Shown here in pieces: positions 19,639 to 27,883 of a stretch of 48,658 nt of DNA. The position numbers and the translations under genes were made by a program. This DNA is from Enterococcus columbae (GTDB taxonomy: Bacteria; Bacillota; Bacilli; Lactobacillales; Enterococcaceae), in contig DYWZ01000039.1 of NCBI GenBank assembly GCA_020742395.1, forward strand, positions 1 through 48,658, read 5' to 3'. Each line of letters opens with the position of its first letter. Positions within the stretch are counted from its first letter, which is position 1. The notes beneath the pieces are model-generated. The model was not told the DNA's origin. It was given only the letters and a program-made list of their open reading frames with translations, and did not search any database.

Positions 19639-21282
19639 TTACATTTCGCCAAGCAATATGGCTAAAGTGGATAATAAATCATCTTTACGTACTTCTACTT
19701 GAACATTTTGATTCGTTAAAAATAATTCAACGACTCCTTCAACTGCCTTCTTGCCAACAATAATTCGAATTGGACAACCAATTAAATCAGCTTCAGCAAA
19801 TTTTACACCTACTCGTTCAGCTCGTTGATCAATTAAAATATCATATTGTTTAGGTTGTAAAATTTGATAAATTTCATTAACTAATTTTTCCTGATGGAAA
19901 TCTTCACTTTGTAATTGCAAAATGTGCACATCATAAGGAGCAATGTCAGCTGGCCAAATAAACTTATTTTCCTGTCGACATTGATGCGCAATTAAAGCGA
20001 AAACTTCTGATAAATTCATCGCATAATGACCAAGATAAACTGGAATTTGTTCATTCACATCATTAGTGACCTTTGAGAGCAATTCACTAGTTGCCAAAAG
20101 CTGATAGGTTTCAATTTGAGCCAAACGATTGCCCATTAAGCCGACCAATTCGCCTTGATTTTCCGGAGCTGCATCGCCAATTTGCACCAAATGTAAATCA
20201 GCATATTCGCTAACCGCTAAATCAGTGGGTAGATTAATTGGATAAAAAGCCTCTGGTAGTATAGGAATTAAATCCAAATAATAGTTAGCAAATTGCTGCG
20301 TTTTTACATCAGCTATCACGCGAAGCTTCCCTAATAATGCTGATAAATCGGCTACGTTGCCAATGATTTCATGTGCTTCTTCTATGGAAAGATCACGCAT
20401 TTCATCCGTCTGAAAATAATGCTTCATTTTTGAAATACTTAGCTGGTCTTCAGCTAGATAAAACACCATAACCAGTTCATCATTTGCTTGATAAAAGCGA
20501 TAGGCTAAAGCTGGCACTTGTCGCTTTTGAAGTTCATCCGCCTGTTTAGCCGAAACCGTGGCTAAAGGTAAAAAAACTTCATGTGTTTTATGTATTTGTA
20601 GATAGCTCTTAGCCATCGATCTCAAGGCTGCGTAATCACCTTGGTTAGCAATAACTAACGCTTCTTTCCCTAAATGGGTTTCACCAATAAACACCCTTGA
20701 CTTGCGACAAGCCAAGCTAGCCTCATCAACTACACTACGATACTTTAATTGACAGCTTTGTAGAAAAGTTGAAAAAACCGCTAGCAAACGTTGATACATC
20801 TCATCTAAGCCAGCCTCATCAACATGCATGAAATAACCATCCACAAACAGCGCATGACTTTCATGAAGTAACGTCTTGGCTTGCTTTTCTTCGCTGACTT
20901 TGACCGTTTGAATTTGAAAAAAAGTCAAAGGTAATTGCCGATAGGATTGAATTTCTCTACTCAAAAACTGGATAACCGACAAATCAGTTAACGTTAAATC
21001 GGTAATTAATTGACGATGATGATCTGTTAAGGAATAAGCACTAGCTTTAACTAGCTCATTAGTCACCGAAAAACGCAATTCATTGGCGTCAATTTTTTGT
21101 AATTCCTTCCTAAGCATCGTTTCTAATTTTTGTAAAATCCGATTCGCTAAGGGCAAATAAGCATACTCACCATTAGCCATTGGTCGAAGGTAGCCGCCTT
21201 TAATGAGTAAATCTGCTAAGCTCGTGCTGTTTACCTCTTCAGCTGACTTTTGCGTAGGAATAAACAATTTCATCTGTTGCAT
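19639..21282 (-). CDS. proS: Prolyl-tRNA synthetase-like protein with degenerate catalytic motifs
   Basis: 547 aa at the standard proS position (rseP-proS-polC). It keeps the overall ProRS plan: N-terminal GGYLRPMANGEYAYLPLANR (compare AGYIRQVSAGIYSYLPLANR-type sequences), a central insertion (INS)-like domain (about 200-345), and a well-conserved anticodon-binding domain (443-547: WPADIAPYDVHIL, ADLIGCPIRIIVGKKAVEG). The class II signatures are not recognisable. The loop expected to read GPTHEE is SVIQFLSR (102-109). The motif 2 region (RDE...GLLRGREF) is SEEKQAKTLLHESHALF (130-146). The motif 3 GIGVSR segment is YLGHYAMNLSEV (416-427). The INS lysine is also not apparent. It is likely inactive in aminoacylation. 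GGAG is 8 nt before the ATG. Either a repurposed paralogue or an early decaying gene. Confidence 0.85.
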   Translation of the reverse strand: MQQMKLFIPTQKSAEEVNSTSLADLLIKGGYLRPMANGEYAYLPLANRILQKLETMLRKELQKIDANELRFSVTNELVKASAYSLTDHHRQLITDLTLTDLSVIQFLSREIQSYRQLPLTFFQIQTVKVSEEKQAKTLLHESHALFVDGYFMHVDEAGLDEMYQRLLAVFSTFLQSCQLKYRSVVDEASLACRKSRVFIGETHLGKEALVIANQGDYAALRSMAKSYLQIHKTHEVFLPLATVSAKQADELQKRQVPALAYRFYQANDELVMVFYLAEDQLSISKMKHYFQTDEMRDLSIEEAHEIIGNVADLSALLGKLRVIADVKTQQFANYYLDLIPILPEAFYPINLPTDLAVSEYADLHLVQIGDAAPENQGELVGLMGNRLAQIETYQLLATSELLSKVTNDVNEQIPVYLGHYAMNLSEVFALIAHQCRQENKFIWPADIAPYDVHILQLQSEDFHQEKLVNEIYQILQPKQYDILIDQRAERVGVKFAEADLIGCPIRIIVGKKAVEGVVELFLTNQNVQVEVRKDDLLSTLAILLGEM

Positions 21283-21320
21283 ACATTAACTCCATTCATA
21301 ATCAATCCATCCCAACCAAT

Positions 21321-22589
21321 TTATCTAAAAAACATGCGCTGAATATCGTTCCACGTAACTAAAACAAACAAGATTAAAATTAAACCTACGCCAATCATTG
21401 TAATCAAGCCTTCATGCTCTGGTTTCATCGGTTTGCCACGCAAAAGCTCAACAATGTTTAACACTAATTTTCCCCCATCCAAAGCAGGAATAGGTAATAA
21501 ATTAAAAATCCCAATATTGATTGAAATCAATGCCATGAAATAAAGAATCGTTTTTAATCCTTGACTAGCCACAATTGAAGACTGTTGATAAATAGCTACC
21601 GGACCACCTAACTTATCGATATCCGGATGAATTATCATCGAACCCAGGGCTTTAAAAATCTGCGTAGCCATATCCACTGATAATTGAAAGGCTCCAGTGA
21701 TGGCCACCCCAATGCCTGATTTTTGTGCCATATTTACCCCAATTTGGCCAACTTTTTGCGTACCGCTATCTACCACATCTGGTGTTAAAGTGGTTTGATA
21801 TTTTTTCCCTTTACGCTCATAGGTAACTGCTAATTTTTCTTTTGGATGAGCCTGGATAACACTTACTAAATCATTCCAATCATCTACCTTTTTGCCATCA
21901 AGTGATAAAATACGGTCACCTTGCTTTAAACCAGCCGCTTGAGCTGGACTATCCGGTAAAATACTGCCTAATTTACTAGTCGAAGGATCGCCTACTCCCC
22001 CCTGTAAAACAATCAAAACCGCACATAAAATAAAAGTCAAAATAAAATTATTCATGGGACCAGCGAAATTCGTCAGCATACGACGACTCAATTTAGCTGA
22101 TTGAAATTGTACATCTCTAGGCGCAATTCGAATCTTCGTCCCATCGCTTTCAATCAAGGTCGCATCATGATCAACTGAATAAGTGACCATGTTTTGATCA
22201 TCACCATTAACATAACCACTAACAGTCAAAGCATCAACCAAATCACTTTGCGCCACCTCAAATGGGATTGCATTGGTTAGCTGAAGTTTTTGACTCGTAT
22301 TAATCGTCTGAACAACCTCATGCTCATCTAATACCAATGAAACAAACATTCCCGGTTGTAAATCCTCGCCCTCATCGGCACCAGCCATCCGCACATAGCC
22401 ACCTAAAGGCAACATCCGAATGGTATAGGCAACACCATCCTTTCCTTGCCATTGTAATAGCTTTGGCCCCATTCCAATTGAAAATTCACGAACCAAAATC
22501 CCTGACTTTCTAGCAAAATAAAAGTGTCCAAATTCATGAACAATAACTATTACTGAAAAAATAATGATAAAAACTAAAATTGTTTTCAT
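21321..22589 (-). CDS. rseP: RIP metalloprotease RseP (site-2 protease, Eep-type)
   Basis: 422-aa intramembrane zinc protease. The catalytic HExxH is in VIVHEFGHFYFARK within TM1. A periplasmic-side PDZ domain (about 205-275, ILPDSPAQAAGLKQGDRIL) precedes the C-terminal membrane motif LLPIPALDGGKL that gives the third zinc ligand. In enterococci Eep releases sex pheromones and cleaves anti-sigma RsiV. It is first gene of a unit with the proS-like gene (38-nt gap) and has a good promoter upstream. Confidence 0.97.
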   Translation of the reverse strand: MKTILVFIIIFSVIVIVHEFGHFYFARKSGILVREFSIGMGPKLLQWQGKDGVAYTIRMLPLGGYVRMAGADEGEDLQPGMFVSLVLDEHEVVQTINTSQKLQLTNAIPFEVAQSDLVDALTVSGYVNGDDQNMVTYSVDHDATLIESDGTKIRIAPRDVQFQSAKLSRRMLTNFAGPMNNFILTFILCAVLIVLQGGVGDPSTSKLGSILPDSPAQAAGLKQGDRILSLDGKKVDDWNDLVSVIQAHPKEKLAVTYERKGKKYQTTLTPDVVDSGTQKVGQIGVNMAQKSGIGVAITGAFQLSVDMATQIFKALGSMIIHPDIDKLGGPVAIYQQSSIVASQGLKTILYFMALISINIGIFNLLPIPALDGGKLVLNIVELLRGKPMKPEHEGLITMIGVGLILILFVLVTWNDIQRMFFR

Positions 22590-22627
22590 AAACTCTCCTT
22601 GATAACTAAAATATTACACATGCCCTA

Positions 22628-22655
22628 ATTTTATCACAACTCATAATTATGACAA
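22628..22655 (-). promoter_or_regulatory. Promoter of rseP and the proS-like gene
   Basis: Minus strand TTGTCA (22655-22650), 16-bp spacer, TAAAAT (22633-22628), about 39 bp upstream of the rseP start. Confidence 0.65.
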
Positions 22656-22877
22656 CTTTTCTGTTAGTTTGTAACAATAATTTAATCGAAAATTGGTGAT
22701 TTTTACTTTAGCTTTATCTTCTTTCATTTTTCTTTTAAAAATAATCCGTGCGCACCAATAAGATAAACAGAAAAGTTGCTCCATTATTAAAAAAATTGAA
22801 AGCGAACTTTTTTCATACAGCGCGTATCCCTCAATTCTTCTCGTAGCTTAGCGAATGCTTGAACACTCCTTTAATCT

Positions 22878-22904
22878 AAAAAAACGTGGTGAAAAATCAC
22901 CACG
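22878..22904 (-). terminator. cdsA terminator
   Basis: Perfect 8-bp GC-rich stem (22885-22892 with 22897-22904), 4-nt loop, seven T on the minus strand. The plus side also has a T-run after a few bases. Confidence 0.88.
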
Positions 22905-22913
22905 CTCATTTTT

Positions 22914-23720
22914 TTAAATTAGTCCTAACAAATGCATGATTGGAAAAACAAATAGCATACTGTCAAAACGATATAAAATCCCACCATGTCCTGGCAGTAA
23001 TTTGCCTGAATCCTTTACACCAAAGTAGCGTTTAATAGCTGATTCAACCAAATCACCAAATTGACCAACGATAGATAGCACAATCGTCATACAAGCAACC
23101 ACGAATAAAGAATGATTAAAATAAGTTTGCGCATTAAAAATCAGCAAGTAAATAACGGCAACAACTACAGCTGATAAAATTCCACCTAGCGCACCTTCAA
23201 CTGTCTTATTAGGTGAGATTTCTGGCCATAATTTATTTTTTCCATATTTACGACCAATCATATAGGCACCAATATCCGTTGCCCATACAATAAAAAAGGC
23301 AAACATCAAAACAATTAAACCATCATTATCCATACGAGCTGAGACAAAATTACCAAAGCCTACCCCAACATATAGACTAGCTAATATCGGAAAACCGGCT
23401 TCATCGATGGTATACATATTTTTAGAAACTACAAATAATCCTAAAATAAGCATAACCACTAGGTAAAAAAGCATCCACTTATCGGTATTAATTGGTAAAA
23501 AGCTAAACCACGGATTACGTGGTAAAACTAAAATCACCGCACCTAATGCTGATAAAATTCCTTCAAAACTAATTAACTTCAAGCCTTTCATCCTAAAAAG
23601 CTCATAAACTCCAATCACTGCCAAAATCGCTGCGGCTAGCTGTAAAGTAATCCCACCGACATAAATAATCGGAATAAAAACAGCCAAGGCAACTACGGCG
23701 GTAATGACACGTTTTTGCAT
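22914..23720 (-). CDS. cdsA: Phosphatidate cytidylyltransferase CdsA with altered signature
   Basis: A 268-aa multi-pass membrane enzyme that makes CDP-diacylglycerol from phosphatidate and CTP. Family order is intact: about eight membrane segments, FFIVWATDIGAYMIGRKYGK, SPNKTVEGALGG, and the C-terminal signature SAIKRYFGVKDSG then PGHGGILYRFDS. In the family signature the last part reads GHGGILDRxD; here residue 250 is Tyr (TAT, 22971-22973) instead of Asp. The ATG overlaps the uppS stop (TAATG), with AAGGAGG inside uppS. Identity is sure; whether this exact sequence is active is open. Confidence 0.94.
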   Translation of the reverse strand: MQKRVITAVVALAVFIPIIYVGGITLQLAAAILAVIGVYELFRMKGLKLISFEGILSALGAVILVLPRNPWFSFLPINTDKWMLFYLVVMLILGLFVVSKNMYTIDEAGFPILASLYVGVGFGNFVSARMDNDGLIVLMFAFFIVWATDIGAYMIGRKYGKNKLWPEISPNKTVEGALGGILSAVVVAVIYLLIFNAQTYFNHSLFVVACMTIVLSIVGQFGDLVESAIKRYFGVKDSGKLLPGHGGILYRFDSMLFVFPIMHLLGLI

Positions 23721-24520
23721 TATTTTTTTTCCTCCTTTTGATTCAAGCCACCGAAGCGTCGATCACGTTGCTGATAGCTTGCAAAAGCCAGCTCTAAATC
23801 CGCTTCATTAAAATCAGGCCAAAATTTGGGTGTGAAATATAATTCACTATAAGCAATTTGCCATAGTAAAAAATTACTAATTCGTTCTTCGCCACTTGTT
23901 CGAATCATTAATTCAGGGTCACGATAATCTTCTGGTAAAAAGCTTGTCATCAAATGATCAGATACCAGTTGTTCATCAATTTGACTAGCCGATAATAACC
24001 CTGCCTCTTGTTTTTCACAAATCTTTTGAATTGCAGTTAATAGCTCAGCTCGTGAACCATAATTAATCGCAAAGTTTAAAATCATTCCTGTACAATGCTT
24101 AGTCTGTTCCATCGCTCTTTTAACCGCATCATAAGTATGACTAGGTAAATCTTCTAAATAACCTATTGCATGAACTTTTACATTTGCTGCAATCAAATCA
24201 GGAACAAAATTTTCAAAAAAATCAACAGGTAGCTGCATCAGATAGTTAACTTCATCATTTGGGCGTTTCCAATTTTCTGTTGAAAAAGCATATAAGGTCA
24301 ATACTTTGACTCCTAAATTGGAAGCATGTTTGGTAATTTTTTTTACATTATCCATTCCGGCTTTATGGCCAGCAACCCGTGGTAAGCGCCGATTTTGCGC
24401 CCAACGACCGTTTCCATCCATAATCACTGCTACATGCTTAGGAACCCCAAGCTGAGGATTAAAAGTAACAGTAGCGTCTACTTGCGCTGATTTTTTCTTT
24501 TCAGGAAAAAAACGAAACAC
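23720..24520 (-). CDS. uppS: Isoprenyl transferase (undecaprenyl diphosphate synthase)
   Basis: A 266-aa cis-prenyltransferase supplying the C55 lipid carrier for peptidoglycan and wall polysaccharides. Conserved regions: HVAVIMDGNGRWAQNRRLPR, TLYAFSTENWKRP, NFAINYGSRAEL, and IRTSGEERISNFLLWQ with YFTPKFWPDF. The start is GTG, with AGGAGG 8 nt upstream. It has its own promoter after the terminator of the accessory block and is translationally coupled to cdsA. Confidence 0.97.
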   Translation of the reverse strand: MFRFFPEKKKSAQVDATVTFNPQLGVPKHVAVIMDGNGRWAQNRRLPRVAGHKAGMDNVKKITKHASNLGVKVLTLYAFSTENWKRPNDEVNYLMQLPVDFFENFVPDLIAANVKVHAIGYLEDLPSHTYDAVKRAMEQTKHCTGMILNFAINYGSRAELLTAIQKICEKQEAGLLSASQIDEQLVSDHLMTSFLPEDYRDPELMIRTSGEERISNFLLWQIAYSELYFTPKFWPDFNEADLELAFASYQQRDRRFGGLNQKEEKK

Positions 24521-24559
24521 CTAGTTCGCCTCCTATCAAAATTCAATCTTATCTTCCCT

Positions 24560-24568
24560 ATTATACCA
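24560..24568 (-). promoter_or_regulatory. Extended -10 promoter of uppS-cdsA
   Basis: Minus strand TGGTATAAT, 40 bp before the GTG start; no clear -35. The presence of this promoter makes uppS-cdsA independent of frr in this organism. Confidence 0.6.
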
Positions 24569-24622
24569 TAGTATGAAAAAAATCATATGAAATTTTCTAA
24601 AAGCTTCTGTATCCCTTTTCGA

Positions 24623-24669
24623 TAAAAAAGCGTTCACTTCAACCTAAATTCCAAGGCAAAGTGAACGCT
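24623..24669 (-). terminator. Terminator of the accessory wall-protein block
   Basis: Perfect 11-bp stem (24629-24639 with 24659-24669), 19-nt loop, six T on the minus strand. Confidence 0.85.
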
Positions 24670-24680
24670 AAATATTTATT

Positions 24681-27600
24681 TTAGATAAATGGTCGACCTA
24701 CTCCTAAAACATAAGGATGTTGTCCATCAACAATCGAGGAAATCATCACACGATTTGGCCAGGATTCAATCACTTGATTATTTCCTAGATAAATCGCCAC
24801 ATGAATGACTGTTCCACGACCATCATGATAGAAAATCAAATCTCCACGTTGTCTAGCACCATAAGGAACTTTCATCAATTGTGGGGAAGCCCACATATTT
24901 CTTGATTCATACTCATAACCTGGTAAGGCATGACGAATCGGATTAATTGGCGACATATCTAAACCAGCAGCATACAAGGCTTGCATCACTAATCCACTAC
25001 AGTCCAATCCTAAACCTGGCGCACCAGATGCCCCAATAACATATGGATTACCTAAATAATCATAGGCACGGCTAATCATCGCTTCAATATGATCGCTGCG
25101 ACTACTTTGACGATTGACTCTAAGTGGACTTACATAAGCGCCTAAATGATACCAATCATACTCAGACAAGCCCATTGCTTTCCAAGTACGTAAATCAACC
25201 ACACCATTAACTGGTAGCCCGCTTCTAGCTTGGAATTGACGAACAGCAAATTGGGTCCGTGGTCCATAATGCGCACCGCCCATACCAATATAACTACCCG
25301 CTCCTAAGCGTTGAATTACCTTAGCTACTTTTAAGCCTTCATAGCCATAGGATAAATTATAGCCAGAATCACCAATATTGATTTCATCCTTGATTTGATA
25401 ATATGGCGCAGGATTTTGGTATCTACGTGGATTCACTTTAATATTGGTTGTAGTATGAGCAATTAGTTGATTACTACCATTTGAGTAATCGACATAAACA
25501 TGAACATGATACAACCCACTTTCATAATAATGATTTTTGGTATTCACATTTAATACATAATTATGATTTTGTTTGGTAGTATTATACCATTTCAAATCAT
25601 CTTGTCCATTATGGTTAGTCCAAACAGCCATTCTCACACCTTTAACTGCCCCATTTGCTAAAAAATTATTTAAAGTTGCTGTAAAAGTCCCAGCATTAGG
25701 ATCTTGATTTGAAAATGTAATGAAATTAGCTTTAATATCAGTAATATTAAACTGCGTTTGTCCTAAAATCTGTAGCTGATTATTTCTTCTCGAATAGGCA
25801 TGTGCATCATAGGTACCTAATTCCATATGATTACCTAAAGGAACGACTTTTTGCCAAGAAGAACGACCTATTTTATTGGCAGCGTACCACTGAATATCAT
25901 TTTGACCATCCTTTTCCCCCCAAGTTGGCAGAAGCACTTCTCCACCTTCAGACCAATGTTTTAACTTCAAAGTAACTGTTTCTTTATCTGGATTCACAGT
26001 AGCTAAAAGCTGTGGGTCAGCCTTAGATTCAGTTACATTCAGGGTAGTATGTCCAACAATTTGGAAAATTCCTCGTTCGTCACTAGCATACGCATGCACA
26101 AAATATTTACCAATACTGTCCTTATGATTAGCTGTATCTACTTGATAGGTATATTGATTTCCATTTAATTTGGCATCATACCACTTAAGATCGTCTTGAC
26201 CTGATGCTTCACTCCAAACCGCAAATTTCAAACCAGTTAAAGTAGCTGGACTTTGGGGTGCTGATAACTGGATATCAAAAGTTTGATTATTATCATCTTG
26301 GGCTGTGATGACTGGACTTGCCTCAGCAATCGATTGAATGTTAAAAGTTGTCATACCGACAAATTTTGGTTTTCCACCTTTGAAATCATACACATGAACT
26401 TGATAGCTTCCACTTTCTCGATGATTATTAGTATTTACGGTGAATTGCCAATTATTGCCTTGTTGTGTCGGACTATACCATTGAATATCATTTTGCCCAT
26501 TTGCTTCACCCCAGACCGCAAATTTCAAATCTGGTTTAACCACTCGATAATTCTGTAATTGAATCTGTGTCGTTTTTTGCGTATTATCAGCAGTTGCGGA
26601 TAACTTAAAAGCTTTATCGGCAGTCACTTCTTGATTTTTTACACCGATAAATTCTAATTTATCTATAATATTTTTTACATAAACATGCGAAATATACTGT
26701 CCTAACTCAAAATTATGTCTTGACGATGCAATAATCGCATACCAATCATTCCCTTCTTGTTGAGCCTTATACCAAACAAGATCATCTTGACCATTTTTTT
26801 TCGTCCATGTTGGAAAATAAACTTCTTTTATTAAATTTTGATTTTTATTGGGCGTAAATACTATTTTATAACTTCCTTGAAGATTATCAATGTCAACTAT
26901 TTGAAGATTCCCTGTTATTTGTAAATCTGCATCAAAAGTTGTCGAACCTACAAATTTTGGCTGAGCATATTTAAAATCATAAATATGAACTTGATATTTT
27001 CCACTTTCATTATGAGATAAAATATCAGTATTCACTTGCCAAGAATTAGAATTTTTTTGAGGATTTAACCACTGAATATCGTTTTGACCATCTTTTTCTC
27101 CCCAAACAGCAAATTTTAAATTAGGATTTACTGTTCGATAATTTCTCAAATCAATTATTGCGCGTTTTTGATTGTCATCAACTTGACTACTAATTGATAC
27201 TTCTTGATTTGCCTTTACATTTTGAGATAACTGATTTATATAGATAAATTTTCCAGACAAATCCTGAACATATATATGCGAAATATACTCTCCAACTTCA
27301 TAATTGTGATCTAAAGATTGAATGGCCAACTTCCATTTATTTCCATCTTTTACAGCTTTATGCCATATAATATCATCTTGGCCATTATGAATTGTCCAAG
27401 TTGGAAAGTATACATTGGCAATCAAATTAGCATTTTTACTTGGAATAAAATTTATTTCATAACTTCCATCAATATCATTTATATTATTTACTTGAACTTG
27501 TCCATCCACCTGTAAATCAACATTTAGTTCAGTTGCACCAACAAACATAGGTTTCCCAGTTTGAAAATCATAGACATGAACATTATATCTACCACTCTCA

Positions 27601-27860
27601 TGGTGACTGACAATTTCGGTATTTAATTGTGCATTTTCCCCATTTGATGAAACTGAATACCAGTTGATATCATTTTGTCCACCTTCGTCACCCCAAACAG
27701 CTACTTTCAACATTTTTGACGAATGGATAATATTTACTAATAAATTACCATCGTGATAAGTGGCATTCACTCTTTCGTCAGCATAAACTTTCCCATTACA
27801 CCCAATAAAATATACTGCCAAAAAAAACATGAAAACAACCATCATTCTTGCTTTTTTCAT
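24681..27860 (-). CDS. Secreted NlpC/P60 hydrolase with eight GBS Bsp-like repeats and a peptidoglycan-binding domain
   Basis: 1059 aa from ATG 27860; GAGGTG lies just upstream, and the GTG at 27869 is inside that site. Signal peptide MKKARMMVVFMFFLAVYFIG...VYA; a Cys follows the hydrophobic core but no clean lipobox is seen. Residues 31-809 are eight repeats of about 95 aa, each with W...GQ(N/D)DIxW and a late (Y/H)VHxY motif, the GBS Bsp-like repeat. A PG_binding_1-like segment follows (YGPRTQFAVRQFQARSGLPV). Then comes NlpC/P60 (928-1059) with catalytic Cys in LGLDCSGLV and His in VIHVAIY. Probably a DL- or LD-endopeptidase of the cell wall. 23 nt downstream of the C39 gene and likely cotranscribed. 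Confidence 0.92.
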   Translation of the reverse strand: MKKARMMVVFMFFLAVYFIGCNGKVYADERVNATYHDGNLLVNIIHSSKMLKVAVWGDEGGQNDINWYSVSSNGENAQLNTEIVSHHESGRYNVHVYDFQTGKPMFVGATELNVDLQVDGQVQVNNINDIDGSYEINFIPSKNANLIANVYFPTWTIHNGQDDIIWHKAVKDGNKWKLAIQSLDHNYEVGEYISHIYVQDLSGKFIYINQLSQNVKANQEVSISSQVDDNQKRAIIDLRNYRTVNPNLKFAVWGEKDGQNDIQWLNPQKNSNSWQVNTDILSHNESGKYQVHIYDFKYAQPKFVGSTTFDADLQITGNLQIVDIDNLQGSYKIVFTPNKNQNLIKEVYFPTWTKKNGQDDLVWYKAQQEGNDWYAIIASSRHNFELGQYISHVYVKNIIDKLEFIGVKNQEVTADKAFKLSATADNTQKTTQIQLQNYRVVKPDLKFAVWGEANGQNDIQWYSPTQQGNNWQFTVNTNNHRESGSYQVHVYDFKGGKPKFVGMTTFNIQSIAEASPVITAQDDNNQTFDIQLSAPQSPATLTGLKFAVWSEASGQDDLKWYDAKLNGNQYTYQVDTANHKDSIGKYFVHAYASDERGIFQIVGHTTLNVTESKADPQLLATVNPDKETVTLKLKHWSEGGEVLLPTWGEKDGQNDIQWYAANKIGRSSWQKVVPLGNHMELGTYDAHAYSRRNNQLQILGQTQFNITDIKANFITFSNQDPNAGTFTATLNNFLANGAVKGVRMAVWTNHNGQDDLKWYNTTKQNHNYVLNVNTKNHYYESGLYHVHVYVDYSNGSNQLIAHTTTNIKVNPRRYQNPAPYYQIKDEINIGDSGYNLSYGYEGLKVAKVIQRLGAGSYIGMGGAHYGPRTQFAVRQFQARSGLPVNGVVDLRTWKAMGLSEYDWYHLGAYVSPLRVNRQSSRSDHIEAMISRAYDYLGNPYVIGASGAPGLGLDCSGLVMQALYAAGLDMSPINPIRHALPGYEYESRNMWASPQLMKVPYGARQRGDLIFYHDGRGTVIHVAIYLGNNQVIESWPNRVMISSIVDGQHPYVLGVGRPFI
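25434..27770 (-). repeat. Array of eight GBS Bsp-like protein repeats
   Basis: Repeats alternate between two subtypes: one with FAVWGE-like and one with VYFPTW-like openings before GQxDxxW. Repeats 1-5 run A-B-A-B-A, suggesting growth by duplication of a two-repeat unit; the last three are more diverged. Confidence 0.8.
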
Positions 27861-27883
27861 TTTTATCACCTCAATTTATTTTA

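Larger units (their letters stand above)
22590..22913. other. Intergenic gap between rseP and cdsA
   Basis: It holds the rseP promoter and the cdsA terminator. No ORF, RNA motif or repeat is recognisable in the remaining part (about 22660-22870). In Bacillus-type clusters dxr lies at this place; its absence fits a mevalonate-pathway coccus. I saw no dxr remnant. Confidence 0.6.

Noticed and set aside
21283..21320. T-box leader before the proS-like gene
   Set aside because: Only 38 nt separate it from rseP; there is no room for a T-box and no TGGNACC-like motif is seen upstream of rseP.
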